Below are positions 44,513 to 54,125 of a DNA stretch of 64,000 nt, one piece after another; the stretch's first letter is position 1, and every line of letters starts with the position of its first letter. Source of the DNA: an uncultured Phocaeicola sp. (GTDB taxonomy: Bacteria; Bacteroidota; Bacteroidia; Bacteroidales; Bacteroidaceae); assembly GCA_947626525.1 (NCBI GenBank), contig CANQSM010000005.1, positions 1 through 64,000 of the forward strand, written 5' to 3'. The position numbers and the translations under genes were made by a program. Under the pieces are notes generated by a model, which worked only from the letters and a program-made list of their open reading frames with translations, was not told where the DNA came from and searched no databases.

Positions 44513-45838
44513 TTAGTTTTTCGGATAACATTTTTCAACCTTTACATCCTTCCAGCCGAATACAGGAATAATACTTTTATCACATGCGTCATTATTCGCC
44601 TTTATACGCAAGTTTTCAAACGCGAAATGATTCAACTGATATTGATCGGACTTCTGCACTTCAAAGAATACATTACATTCCAGCTCGATATTACGCATGG
44701 TGACGTAATCGGAATAAGACATGGGAGGATCTTTCCGGCCCTTCAAGTCAAAAAACTGCGTCCAAGGTTTCACTACGAGGAAACTCTTCGCGTCGCCGTC
44801 AATATCTTCCACCAGGATATATTCATACCTCTGAGGAGTATCCGGACGCATCTTCAGCCAGAGCAGACGCGAGGCGTTCCGTATATGGCAGCGCCGAAGA
44901 ATGATATTACGATTGTATACAGACTCGCTACCGCATGTCAAGGCACTATGGCAAAACCCATACGTGCAGTCCTCAATGATAATATTGCGGTTTCCCCCAT
45001 TATTCGGATCCTTGTCGGCCCAAGGCCCTTTTCCTCCTTTCAGAGCTACCGCGTCATCATTCACCGACATATAGCAGCCTTTAATCAGCACATCCGTACA
45101 GACATCTATATCTACGGCGTCCGTACTTGGCGCCTTCACAGGCTTGTATGGAGAACTGATGCGCAAATTCAAAAGCTTCACCCTGTTGCATTGATAGAGA
45201 TGCGTCGTCCAAAACGGAGAATTCATAAGGTGCACATCAGAAATCCGGACATCATTGCAGCGGGACAAATAAAGCAGACGGGGACGAAGCTCATCCATGT
45301 TCGTACACTTGGGAATTACAGCCCGGCGCAACCAGAAAGATTTCCAGTAGCGAAGCCCGTTTCCGTCAATCGTTCCCTCTCCGGAAATCGTGAATCCGTT
45401 TACCCCGTCGGCATTCACCAAAGCCGCGAAATACTTCAGCGTCTGTCCCTCCATACGGGTAGTCACTACCGGAAAATGGCTGATATCGTCACTTCCTTTC
45501 AATACGGCCCCTTTCGTCAAATGCAGATGTGTCCCGGGACGGAAAAAAAGCGCCCCGCTCAGATAGGTTCCTTCCGGAATCACCACGACTCCTCCCGTCT
45601 GTTCCGCCTTATCAATCACGACCTGAATCCGTTCGGTCTGTAATAACGTGCTATCGTTTACCACACCAAAGTCCGTAATGACATATCTTGTCCCCAAATT
45701 TTCTATCCGAACCGGTTCGCTATCGCTGAACCACTCCGGAACAGGCGTGCCATCCGGAAATTTTTCCTGTCCCGACAAAGACATGGAAATACAAATCATG
45801 CATGTTAGAAAAGTGAATCTCATGGTTATCTGTTTCAT
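44513..45838 (-). CDS. glycoside hydrolase family 28 (polygalacturonase-like)
   Basis: 441 residues with a signal peptide (LTCMICISMSLSGQ). The right-handed beta-helix has the GH28 catalytic blocks: STDAVDID (usual NTD) near residue 240, VNDDAVALKGG near 260, the histidine in FCHSALTCGSE near 295 and the RIK-like RLLWLKM. GVVVIPEGTYLSGALF is the usual N-terminal segment. In an RG-I locus such enzymes cut galacturonic acid linkages of rhamnogalacturonan or homogalacturonan; exact linkage cannot be told. It is divergent from the GH2 gene across a 244-bp AT-rich gap that should hold the regulator sites of both. Confidence 0.92.
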   Translation of the reverse strand: MKQITMRFTFLTCMICISMSLSGQEKFPDGTPVPEWFSDSEPVRIENLGTRYVITDFGVVNDSTLLQTERIQVVIDKAEQTGGVVVIPEGTYLSGALFFRPGTHLHLTKGAVLKGSDDISHFPVVTTRMEGQTLKYFAALVNADGVNGFTISGEGTIDGNGLRYWKSFWLRRAVIPKCTNMDELRPRLLYLSRCNDVRISDVHLMNSPFWTTHLYQCNRVKLLNLRISSPYKPVKAPSTDAVDIDVCTDVLIKGCYMSVNDDAVALKGGKGPWADKDPNNGGNRNIIIEDCTYGFCHSALTCGSESVYNRNIILRRCHIRNASRLLWLKMRPDTPQRYEYILVEDIDGDAKSFLVVKPWTQFFDLKGRKDPPMSYSDYVTMRNIELECNVFFEVQKSDQYQLNHFAFENLRIKANNDACDKSIIPVFGWKDVKVEKCYPKN

Positions 45839-46082
45839 ATTAAATCAATTTTATTTACTTGAACTTTGCAAATAAAGCAAACTTTTAACAAAATAGATTT
45901 TTAATAATGATTTTTATTCTATGGAATATGATTTTTTTCAAAAGAAAGAGACAAACTGTTTATTATGATTTTCCGACCATGAAAAATGACGAAATTTAGG
46001 AATTTCAACGCAATAATCATCTTATTTCTTGCATATATAACCGGTAAAAGGTTATTTTGTCCGGCAAAAATCAAAACACACC
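45839..46082. other. 244-bp AT-rich divergent control region
   Basis: This gap separates the minus-strand GH28 gene from the plus-strand GH2 gene. I found no exact -33/-7 pair, only one-mismatch -7 forms (TTATTTTG at 46053-46060 plus strand; TTTATTTG on the minus strand near 45870). HTCS-controlled promoters often have weak boxes and need the activator. No gene is seen in it. Confidence 0.4.
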
Positions 46083-48965
46083 ATGAAAAAAACAGCGCTT
46101 ATCCTTTGTCTCCTTCTATCGGGAACCAATGTCAATCTCGCACAAGACACGTTAGATCTTTCCGGTATATGGCGGTTCCGCATCGACCGTAATGACCAAG
46201 GCATTCGGGAACAATGGTATAAACAGACCCTGGAAGATACGATACTGTTGCCCGGTTCCATGCCCGAAAGAGGAAAAGGAGACGAAGTGACCGCCCGCAC
46301 CAAATGGACAGCCAGCCTCTACGACAGTTCCTATTATTACAATCCTTATCTGGAAAAATACCGGAAAACAGGAAACATCAAGCTCCCTTTCTTCCTGACT
46401 CCCGTCAAACATTATGTAGGAACCGCCTGGTACCAAAAAGAAATAACATTGCCCAAAGAGTGGAAAGGCAAACGAATCATACTGTTTTTGGAACGCCCGC
46501 ACACGGAAACGACCGTATGGGTCAATCATAGGCAGGCAGGAAAGCGGAACAGCCTCTGTGTGGCGCATGAATATGACTTAACGTCCTATCTGTCACCGGG
46601 AAAAAACCAAATATCCATACGAATCGACAACCGGCTGGAAACTGTGAATGTAGGAAAGGACTCGCATAGCGTGACCGATCAGACCCAAGGAAACTGGAAC
46701 GGAATCGTGGGCAAGATAGAATTAAGGAAGGAACCGCTCACCTATATAAAGGAGATACAAATATACCCTCACCTTTCCCAACAGACCGCCACAGTGAAAA
46801 TATGGATAGGTTCCGGCAAGACATCCAGGCAAAAGGCTCTTCTCCGGCTCTCCGCGGAAAGCTTCAACACCCGGCACCGGCACATAGTGACCCCCGTCAG
46901 CAAGACACTGACTTTATGCGACACCCTGACCTCCATTGAAATTCCAATGCCAATGGGAAAGGAGATGCAAACTTGGGACGAGTTTTCACCGGCATTGTAC
47001 AAACTGACCGTATCCCTGGAAACGGGAAAACAGACAGACGTGAAAGAAAAGACTTTCGGCATGCGGGAGTTCACCATCCGGGGAAAATGGTTTTATGTGA
47101 ACGGACGGAAAATCATGCTCCGTGGAACGGTTGAGAATTGCGACTTCCCCTTAACAGGTTATGCTCCCATGGATACAGAAAGCTGGAAAAAGATTTTCAG
47201 CAAATGCAAGCAATACGGCCTGAACCACATGAGATTCCATTCTTATTGTCCTCCCGAAGCCGCGTTCCAAGCCGCCGACCTGGTCGGTTTTTACCTGCAA
47301 CCGGAGGGGCCCAGCTGGCCGAACCATGGAACCAGCCTCGGAAAAGGAAAATTCATCGATACCTATTTAATGCGGGAAACCATAGACATGACACGCCAAT
47401 ACGGCAATTACGCCTCTTTCTGCATGCTGGCCTGCGGCAACGAACCGGCAGGGAACTGGGTTCCATGGGTCAGCCGTTTTGTCGACTACTGGAAAGAACA
47501 CGACCCGCGCCGCGTTTATACCGGAGCCTCCGTCGGCAACGGCTGGAAGTGGCAACCCCAAAACCAGTACCATGTAAAAGCCGGGGCAAGAGGACTGAAC
47601 TGGCATCAATCGCCTCCGGAGACAATGAGCGACTATCGCTATCAAAGCCGCATCGACACGGTGTCCCAGCCTTATGTTTCGCATGAGACCGGACAATGGT
47701 GCGCCTTTCCCAACTTCGAAGAACGATACAAATACACCGGAGTCAACCGGGCCAGGAATCTCGATATATTCCATGATATCCTGGCAGAAAACGACATGGA
47801 GGGAATGGAGCAGCGTTTCCTTATGGCTTCCGGAAAGCTACAGGCCCTCTGTTATAAACACGAAATAGAACGGACTCTGCGCACGCCCGACTACGCGGGC
47901 TTCCAGCTTCTCGCCCTGAACGACTATTCCGGACAAGGTTCGGCTCTGGTAGGATTATTGGATGTCTTTTTCGAGGAAAAAGGGTACATCCATGCCGGAC
48001 AGTTCCGCCGGTTCTGCTCGCCTGTCGTGCCGCTCATGCGTACCGGCCGCTTTGTATATGCCACGACCGATACGATTCAGGCCGCCATCGAAATAGCCAA
48101 TTTCAGTCCGCAAGCCATGCAGCGCCGGACAGTCAGCTATACGTTAAGCGACGAATACGGAAAGACATACCACAGCGGCCGGTTCGAAGATTGCTCCCTT
48201 CCTGTCGGCAACCGGAATGAAGCGGGAGTCATACGGTATTGCCCGAAGGAAATAGACAAGCCCACCAAGCTGAACCTGACCGTACGCGTACAAGGGACGG
48301 AGGCTGTCAACGACTGGGACTTCTGGGTATACCCGGCAGTCCCGTCCATAGACCACGGAGAGGTTTATGTGACCGACACGTTGGATTCCAAAGCACTCGA
48401 ACGGCTGGAACAAGGGAACAAAGTCCTGATTCTGGCAGCCGGGAAAATAAGTTACGGCAAAGAAGTGGTACAACACTTCACCCCCGTATTCTGGAACACC
48501 TCCTGGTTTAAAATGCGCCCGCCTCACACCACCGGCATCTGGGTGAACAATTACCATCCCCTCTTCCGCGAATTCCCGACAGAATACCACAGCAATCTGC
48601 AATGGTGGGAACTGTTGAACAACGCGCAGGTCATGCAATTCACCCGTTTCCCAAAAGGATTCCAGCCATTGGTGCAAAGCATCGACACCTGGTTCCTGAG
48701 CCGTAAAATAGGCATGTTGTACGAAGCGAACGTCCTAAACGGCAGACTGATGATGACTAGCATGGATTTGACCTCCGATCCGGAACACCGCATCGTGGCC
48801 CGGCAAATGTACAAGGCCATCCTCGATTATATGAATTCCGACCGGTTCAAACCGGAATTCAAGGTCTCTCCGCGACAGATTCAGGAACTCTTCACCCGTG
48901 TGGCCGGAGAAATCAAGTCCTTTACCAAGGACGCGCCGGACGAACTGAAAGACAAAATGAACTGA
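46083..48965 (+). CDS. glycoside hydrolase family 2 protein (beta-galactosidase/glucuronidase-like)
   Basis: 960 residues with a signal peptide (LILCLLLSGTNVNLAQ). The jelly-roll sugar-binding domain is at about 20-215 (LSGIWRFRIDRNDQGI; WYQKEITLPKEWKGKRI). Next come an Ig-like domain and the TIM barrel from about 330 (WFYVNGRKIMLRGTVEN). The acid/base is the E in MLACGNEPAG near residue 452 and the nucleophile the E in YVSHETGQW near 534. C-terminal beta domains complete it. In RG-I loci GH2 enzymes remove beta-galactose, beta-glucuronic acid or arabinose side chains; the sugar is not predictable here. PL11 follows after 36 bp. Confidence 0.88.
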   Translation: MKKTALILCLLLSGTNVNLAQDTLDLSGIWRFRIDRNDQGIREQWYKQTLEDTILLPGSMPERGKGDEVTARTKWTASLYDSSYYYNPYLEKYRKTGNIKLPFFLTPVKHYVGTAWYQKEITLPKEWKGKRIILFLERPHTETTVWVNHRQAGKRNSLCVAHEYDLTSYLSPGKNQISIRIDNRLETVNVGKDSHSVTDQTQGNWNGIVGKIELRKEPLTYIKEIQIYPHLSQQTATVKIWIGSGKTSRQKALLRLSAESFNTRHRHIVTPVSKTLTLCDTLTSIEIPMPMGKEMQTWDEFSPALYKLTVSLETGKQTDVKEKTFGMREFTIRGKWFYVNGRKIMLRGTVENCDFPLTGYAPMDTESWKKIFSKCKQYGLNHMRFHSYCPPEAAFQAADLVGFYLQPEGPSWPNHGTSLGKGKFIDTYLMRETIDMTRQYGNYASFCMLACGNEPAGNWVPWVSRFVDYWKEHDPRRVYTGASVGNGWKWQPQNQYHVKAGARGLNWHQSPPETMSDYRYQSRIDTVSQPYVSHETGQWCAFPNFEERYKYTGVNRARNLDIFHDILAENDMEGMEQRFLMASGKLQALCYKHEIERTLRTPDYAGFQLLALNDYSGQGSALVGLLDVFFEEKGYIHAGQFRRFCSPVVPLMRTGRFVYATTDTIQAAIEIANFSPQAMQRRTVSYTLSDEYGKTYHSGRFEDCSLPVGNRNEAGVIRYCPKEIDKPTKLNLTVRVQGTEAVNDWDFWVYPAVPSIDHGEVYVTDTLDSKALERLEQGNKVLILAAGKISYGKEVVQHFTPVFWNTSWFKMRPPHTTGIWVNNYHPLFREFPTEYHSNLQWWELLNNAQVMQFTRFPKGFQPLVQSIDTWFLSRKIGMLYEANVLNGRLMMTSMDLTSDPEHRIVARQMYKAILDYMNSDRFKPEFKVSPRQIQELFTRVAGEIKSFTKDAPDELKDKMN

Positions 48966-49001
48966 TGAAAGTATAACCCCGCTCAAAAAAACAAAGAAAG
49001 A

Positions 49002-50879
49002 ATGAACCGCTTTTTACACCTTATTATATTAGGAGCATGCTGGTGCTCGGCATCGGTATCCCTCACCGCCCAGCCCCATTACGATTATTCCCGTCTGCAA
49101 AAGGAAAAGCTCGGACGCGGCGTAGTGGCCTTCCGCCATACGCCATACGATGTCGTCGTTTCCTGGAGGTATCTTTCTTCCGACCCGCAAGGAGTCACTT
49201 TCAACGTCTACCGCGACGGTAAAAAGATAAATCCCGTTCCGGTTGCCAACTGCACTTTCTTCCGCGACCGTACCGCAGATACTTCCGCAGCCACTTATGA
49301 AGTCAGGCCCATTCTCCACGAAAACGCGCAAGCCGTCTGTGGAAGCTTTCAGCTTCCGGCAAACGCTCCAAACGGATATATCGAAATCCCCTTGCAACGT
49401 CCGGCCGGCGGAACCACTCCTGACCAACGTTCTTTTGAATACACTCCGAATGACGCGTCCGTAGGCGATGTAGACGGAGACGGGGAGTACGAAATCATTC
49501 TAAAATGGGACCCGACAAACGCGCACGACAACGGGCACGACGGATATACCGGAGCGACCCTGTTTGAAGCCTATCGCCTGAATGGAGAACGTCTCTGGCA
49601 AATCAACCTGGGACACAACATCCGATCAGGGGCACACTATACCCCCTTCCTGGTATATGATTTCGACGGGGACGGGAAAGCGGAACTGGCCGTACGCACC
49701 TCCGATGGGACGGTCGACGGAAAAGGGAAGGTCATCGGAAACGCCTCCGCGGACTACCGGGGGAAAGGAGGCCCTGAAGACCCCCGCGGCAAAGGAAGGA
49801 TTCTTACCGGAAATGAATTCCTCACCATTTTCTCCGGTCTGACCGGTGAAGCCCTTTGTACGGTTCCCTATCTGCCTCCACGCGGCAATCCGCAAGACTG
49901 GGGAGACTCCCGTGCCAACCGCAGTGACCGTTTTCTGGCAGCCGTAGCCTACCTCGACGGCCACACTCCAAGCATGGTTTTCTGCAGGGGATACTACACC
50001 CGCACCGTACTGGCCGCTTTCGACTGGGATGGAAAGCGCCTGAAACGGCACTGGTTGTTCGACAGCAACCAGCAGCCCGAATATGCGGGCCAGGGCAACC
50101 ACAATCTACGGGTAGGCGATGTAGACGGAGACGGATGCGATGAAATCATTTACGGGTCCTGTACAATCGACCACAACGGAAAAGGACTCTACTCTACCGG
50201 ACTGGGACACGGCGATGCCCTGCATCTCACCCAATTCGACCCTTCCAGGAAAGGGATGCAGGTATGGGACTGCCACGAAAACAAACGCGACGGCTCCACC
50301 TATCGGGATGCCGCCACCGGAGAAATCCTCATGCAGATAAAGAGTCCGATCGATGTGGGACGCTGCATGGCCGCCGACATCGACCCGGATTATCCGGGAG
50401 TAGAAATGTGGTCCTCCGACTCTAAGGGCATCCGCAGCGTAACAGGAGCAACCATCTGCCGGAGTCCCCGCCGTATGCCAACAAACATGGCGGTATGGTG
50501 GGACGGAGACCTCTTACGCGAATTGCTCGACCATACGACCCTCAGCAAATATGACTGGAAAGAACAAAAGTGCGTCCCACTCCTGCGCTTCGAAGGCTGC
50601 CTGTCCAACAACGGCAGCAAAGGCAATCCCTGCCTGCAAGGAGATATCATAGGCGATTGGCGCGAAGAGGTACTGGTACGTACGGAAGACAACAAGGCCT
50701 TGAGGCTTTACATCTCCCCGGAGCCCACCCCGTTCCGATTCCATACCTTCCTGGAGGATCCGATCTACCGAATCAGTATCGCCACCCAGAATGTAGGCTA
50801 CAATCAGCCTACCCAGCCGGGCTTCTATTTCGGGCCGGACTTGAAATCGACCGTTTTCCGGGGCACACGGCTTCCTTAA
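49002..50879 (+). CDS. rhamnogalacturonan lyase, PL11 family
   Basis: 625 residues with a signal peptide (LIILGACWCSASVSLTAQ). RGVVAFRHTPYDVVVSWRYL is the conserved PL11 N-terminus. The beta-propeller carries calcium-binding loops DVDGDGEYEI, DFDGDGKAEL and DVDGDGCDEI; WDPTNAHDNGHDGYTG and RCMAADIDPDYPGVEMW are further family blocks. The enzyme cleaves the rhamnose-galacturonic acid backbone of RG-I by beta-elimination. Together with CE12 and GH28 it defines the locus as RG-I-directed. Length agrees with YesW/YesX-type enzymes; endo versus exo action cannot be seen. Confidence 0.94.
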   Translation: MNRFLHLIILGACWCSASVSLTAQPHYDYSRLQKEKLGRGVVAFRHTPYDVVVSWRYLSSDPQGVTFNVYRDGKKINPVPVANCTFFRDRTADTSAATYEVRPILHENAQAVCGSFQLPANAPNGYIEIPLQRPAGGTTPDQRSFEYTPNDASVGDVDGDGEYEIILKWDPTNAHDNGHDGYTGATLFEAYRLNGERLWQINLGHNIRSGAHYTPFLVYDFDGDGKAELAVRTSDGTVDGKGKVIGNASADYRGKGGPEDPRGKGRILTGNEFLTIFSGLTGEALCTVPYLPPRGNPQDWGDSRANRSDRFLAAVAYLDGHTPSMVFCRGYYTRTVLAAFDWDGKRLKRHWLFDSNQQPEYAGQGNHNLRVGDVDGDGCDEIIYGSCTIDHNGKGLYSTGLGHGDALHLTQFDPSRKGMQVWDCHENKRDGSTYRDAATGEILMQIKSPIDVGRCMAADIDPDYPGVEMWSSDSKGIRSVTGATICRSPRRMPTNMAVWWDGDLLRELLDHTTLSKYDWKEQKCVPLLRFEGCLSNNGSKGNPCLQGDIIGDWREEVLVRTEDNKALRLYISPEPTPFRFHTFLEDPIYRISIATQNVGYNQPTQPGFYFGPDLKSTVFRGTRLP

Positions 50880-50989
50880 GACCGCATTGCGGGAAGTCCC
50901 GATAAGGCTCTCTCTAATCTATGCGTCATAATGTCTCAAAATAATGCCATACTTCCCAAGCAAAACCTGTCGGATTAAGCTATATTAAC

Positions 50990-50998
50990 GGGGGGGGG
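50990..50998. repeat. nine-base G homopolymer
   Basis: GGGGGGGGG lies 110 bp after the PL11 stop and 142 bp before the orphan gene, in otherwise AT-rich DNA. Such tracts slip during replication and can vary spacing between promoter parts. It is not inside a reading frame. A sequencing-length error is also possible. Confidence 0.6.
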
Positions 50999-51080
50999 AA
51001 TTTTCCTGAAATATTTTAATAAATAATCATTTTCCACACATCTATAATCATTTTTACAAATTCAGTCTGTTTTTAAATTC

Positions 51081-51089
51081 TAATCTTTG
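51081..51089 (+). promoter_or_regulatory. near-consensus -7 box before the orphan gene
   Basis: TAATCTTTG has one extra base compared with TAnnTTTG. No clear -33 box. The ATG is about 50 bp downstream. It may serve the orphan gene and perhaps the receptor operon. Confidence 0.35.
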
Positions 51090-51139
51090 CAACGTGAAAT
51101 AAAGTCACACGTTCGCATAACCATAAAATTAGTATCATA

Positions 51140-51706
51140 ATGAAACACATAAGAGACTGTGGCAGTTTAAAAACAGGTGAGCCTAAATTAAAAAGTGCAC
51201 GTTCGAACGACTTAGATCTTGTAACGGGCGTAGAATTTGAATATCGTTTGTCAGACATTGACGATGAAGGACAAGCCAATCATGAAGTATGGTTCAATTT
51301 TTCATCTTATAGTGATATATGGCACACAACATTTGTTGGTAATACCAATAATCAAGGAATAATATCTTTTAAATTAGATCTTGATAACAACCTTGACGAA
51401 ATAGAAATAGCCATAGAAAATCTACAAGATATAGTACAATATACCCAAATGGAATTTCTCTGCGAGTCTAGTGATTTATCATATCTAAAATTTTTAGAAA
51501 TCGTTGATTATGGGGACTTTGCAGATAATGGAACGCTAGATATCGGAAATAATGGATTTGGACTATACATGGCAAAAAATATGGAATCTGATATTACATA
51601 TTCAGCAAAAGTCAAATGTGAGTTATTCAACTGCTCTTATATGTCAAGTAAAATAATTTATGTTAACATAAAATTCTTAGCTGTAAATGGGGAGAACTTA
51701 GCTTAA
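51140..51706 (+). CDS. hypothetical AT-rich orphan protein, 188 aa
   Basis: The ORF begins MKHIRDCGSLKTGEPKLKSA and is complete. I recognise no family. It is acidic (many Asp/Glu), with alternating polar and aromatic residues (VWFNFSSYSDIWHTTFVG, ISFKLDLDNN) that suggest a beta-rich fold. There is no signal peptide, lipobox or membrane helix, so it appears cytoplasmic, unlike every other product of this part of the locus. Its codons are strikingly AT-rich (AAA, AAT, ATA), unlike the neighbouring genes. It lies between PL11 and the FAS1/SusC operon. The features suggest a recently acquired gene of unknown role; the coding call rests on length and on a plausible start. Confidence 0.65.
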   Translation: MKHIRDCGSLKTGEPKLKSARSNDLDLVTGVEFEYRLSDIDDEGQANHEVWFNFSSYSDIWHTTFVGNTNNQGIISFKLDLDNNLDEIEIAIENLQDIVQYTQMEFLCESSDLSYLKFLEIVDYGDFADNGTLDIGNNGFGLYMAKNMESDITYSAKVKCELFNCSYMSSKIIYVNIKFLAVNGENLA

Positions 51707-51804
51707 ACTATTCTCCAACTATAAATAAAAACACCATCAACATAACAATTCTATTCATCTCAAAGAAAATAATATCAAACAATCATATTAATTAATAACA
51801 ACAA

Positions 51805-54105
51805 ATGAAAAAAGCGACATTCTTACGAAAAATGTTTTGGCTAATGCTCATTCCATTTCTTGCCTTCGCCTGTGATGACAAAATGGACGAACATTACGAA
51901 GTGCCAGATTGGGTGCCTGCCAGTGCGTGGGAAGTACTGCAATCCGGAGAGAACGGAAATTATTCCATCTTTCTGGAAGGAGTAGAACTTGCCGGCTATA
52001 GGCCAATGCTGGAAGGACAAAGTTTACTTACGGTGATGGCACCTGACGATACGGCGTTCAAGACGTATTTGGAATCCAAAGGTTACGCCTCTATCAAGGA
52101 TATGCCTGCCGATGAACTCAAAAAGTTAATCGGATTCCATCTGATGTATTATTCTTATAATACGGACAACCTGATTAACTTCCGTCCGAAAGGAAGCACG
52201 GAGACAGATGAAGAGAAAGAAATCAACGCCGGTCTGTATTACAAGCACCGCACCTACAGTGCCAACGAACCGACTACGGAAACCGACCCGGTCACGGGAG
52301 AGAATATCTTGGTGTACCATCAGGAACGTTTCCTCCCTGTATTCTCTCACCTCTATTTCAATTCAAAGAAAATCAACGCGAAAGAGAATTATGAATATTT
52401 CTTTCCCCAATCCACGTGGAACGGAGATGCCGGTTTCAATGTGGCCAATGCGTCAGTGAAAGAATACGGAATCAAAGCCAACAACGGTTACATCCATGTG
52501 GTGGATCAGGTATTGGAGCCATTGGAAACCATCTACACGGAATTACGGAACAAAGAGGAATACTCCACGTTCATCAAATTGTTCGACACGTATGGAGGCT
52601 ACGAAGAAGATGCCACTTTGACCAATCTCTACAAAGAGAGTTACGGAGTGGACGCCATCTATCTGTATAAGCATACCAACCTGAACAACACCAACATCGC
52701 CTGTGAATGGATCAGCACTTCCTACACGGATTTCGAAAAGAACTCAAAAGAGGCGTATACGGTTTTCGCCCCGACAAACGAGGCGTTCAGTTCTTTCTTC
52801 AATGATTTCTGGAAAAAAGGCGGATACGCTTCATTGGAAGAAGTGGACAAGACGGCCATCAACGAAGTGTTGCAGCAATATATCTATTCCAAGGATCTGG
52901 TCTTCCCCGAAGAGATAAAATCCGGCCTGTTGGTATCCGCTTCCGGAAGCGCCATCGACAACATCGACTTCTCTTCCGTAAAAGAGCCTATGATGTGCGT
53001 AAACGGTGCCGTTTACGGAATGGACGAAATGAAGCTGCCTGCCTTTTTGCAGTCAGTCCTTTCCCCGGTGTACCGGAACATGGATATGCGTACTTTCATG
53101 TATGCCATTGACGGTTCTGGACTGAAAAACAACTATACCTTAGCCGGAACCAACTACATCCTGCTGGTTCCTACCAAAGAGCAATTCGAAGCGAATAACA
53201 TCTATACCGTCTATGTGACCCGCACACTGGAGCAGGAGTCCGAAGACGGACGTATCACAATGAGCGCTTCCGCCCTGTCGGAAATCGCCAATATGCATAC
53301 CGCCAACATCGTCACCGGAGAAAGCAATCAACTCCCGACAGAAGGCGTGCGGGTGATTCCTACCCAATGCAGCTGGAACTTCTGGTTCATCAAAGACGGG
53401 AAAATCACCACCAACGCGCTCTATAACCTACAACTAAATCCGCAAAATACCAACACGGACATCTTCTCCACGTTTACGAAGGTAAGCGATGAGAAGAACG
53501 GTACGGTTTATCAGTTCGGATACAACGGGCTGTTTGAGGAAGCGTCGCAGGATATCACACGAGACATAGCCATTTGCGCCAACAAGGAGTATGAGTACCA
53601 CCACTTTTCCCAGTTGTTGAAAAAAGCCGGATTGGCCACAAACGAAATGCTGTTGCCGGCCTATCAATTAGATGAAAACGATAATATAATAGGACCCGCC
53701 CGTTACATCGCTTTCATCCCGACGAACGAAGCCATAGAGAAATCATTGGCGGAAAACCGCATCCCCGGATGTGTCGATGCCTCATTCGGCAGTGACGGCG
53801 AATTGTTAGGCTCATTCGACGAGAAACAGTTGAAAGAGTATCTCAAATCGTATTTCCTGACTCTTTCGACCAATAACCTCAGCACCTATCCATATATTGG
53901 TTCGAGCATGAAAAGCGGAAAATACATCACTCAACAGACGTCTACAGAAAGCGGAAACGCCCCGGCTCTCATCTATACCGATAACGGCAGCAGCTTGAGT
54001 GTTCAGTTGGAAGGTGGAAACGTCTGCCATGTCATTCCGAAATACAATTATTTCCCGTTCGCCTACGAGGATGGTTGTTTCCACCTGATAGACGATACCC
54101 TTTGA
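51805..54105 (+). CDS. multi-FAS1 (fasciclin) surface lipoprotein, 766 aa
   Basis: The N-terminus MKKATFLRKMFWLMLIPFL ends in lipobox LAFAC, so it is a lipoprotein, probably surface-exposed. Several fasciclin repeats follow, recognised from blocks such as LLTVMAPDDTAFKTYL, YTVFAPTNEAFSSFF, YILLVPTKEQFEAN and YIAFIPTNEAIEKS, about four modules. FAS1 domains mediate adhesion or binding. Position directly before susC, with a 20-bp gap, suggests it acts with the receptor like the usual surface glycan-binding proteins. It has no visible catalytic motif. Glycan binding is inference. Confidence 0.85.
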   Translation: MKKATFLRKMFWLMLIPFLAFACDDKMDEHYEVPDWVPASAWEVLQSGENGNYSIFLEGVELAGYRPMLEGQSLLTVMAPDDTAFKTYLESKGYASIKDMPADELKKLIGFHLMYYSYNTDNLINFRPKGSTETDEEKEINAGLYYKHRTYSANEPTTETDPVTGENILVYHQERFLPVFSHLYFNSKKINAKENYEYFFPQSTWNGDAGFNVANASVKEYGIKANNGYIHVVDQVLEPLETIYTELRNKEEYSTFIKLFDTYGGYEEDATLTNLYKESYGVDAIYLYKHTNLNNTNIACEWISTSYTDFEKNSKEAYTVFAPTNEAFSSFFNDFWKKGGYASLEEVDKTAINEVLQQYIYSKDLVFPEEIKSGLLVSASGSAIDNIDFSSVKEPMMCVNGAVYGMDEMKLPAFLQSVLSPVYRNMDMRTFMYAIDGSGLKNNYTLAGTNYILLVPTKEQFEANNIYTVYVTRTLEQESEDGRITMSASALSEIANMHTANIVTGESNQLPTEGVRVIPTQCSWNFWFIKDGKITTNALYNLQLNPQNTNTDIFSTFTKVSDEKNGTVYQFGYNGLFEEASQDITRDIAICANKEYEYHHFSQLLKKAGLATNEMLLPAYQLDENDNIIGPARYIAFIPTNEAIEKSLAENRIPGCVDASFGSDGELLGSFDEKQLKEYLKSYFLTLSTNNLSTYPYIGSSMKSGKYITQQTSTESGNAPALIYTDNGSSLSVQLEGGNVCHVIPKYNYFPFAYEDGCFHLIDDTL

Positions 54106-54125
54106 TTAACTGAAAAAATGAGATT

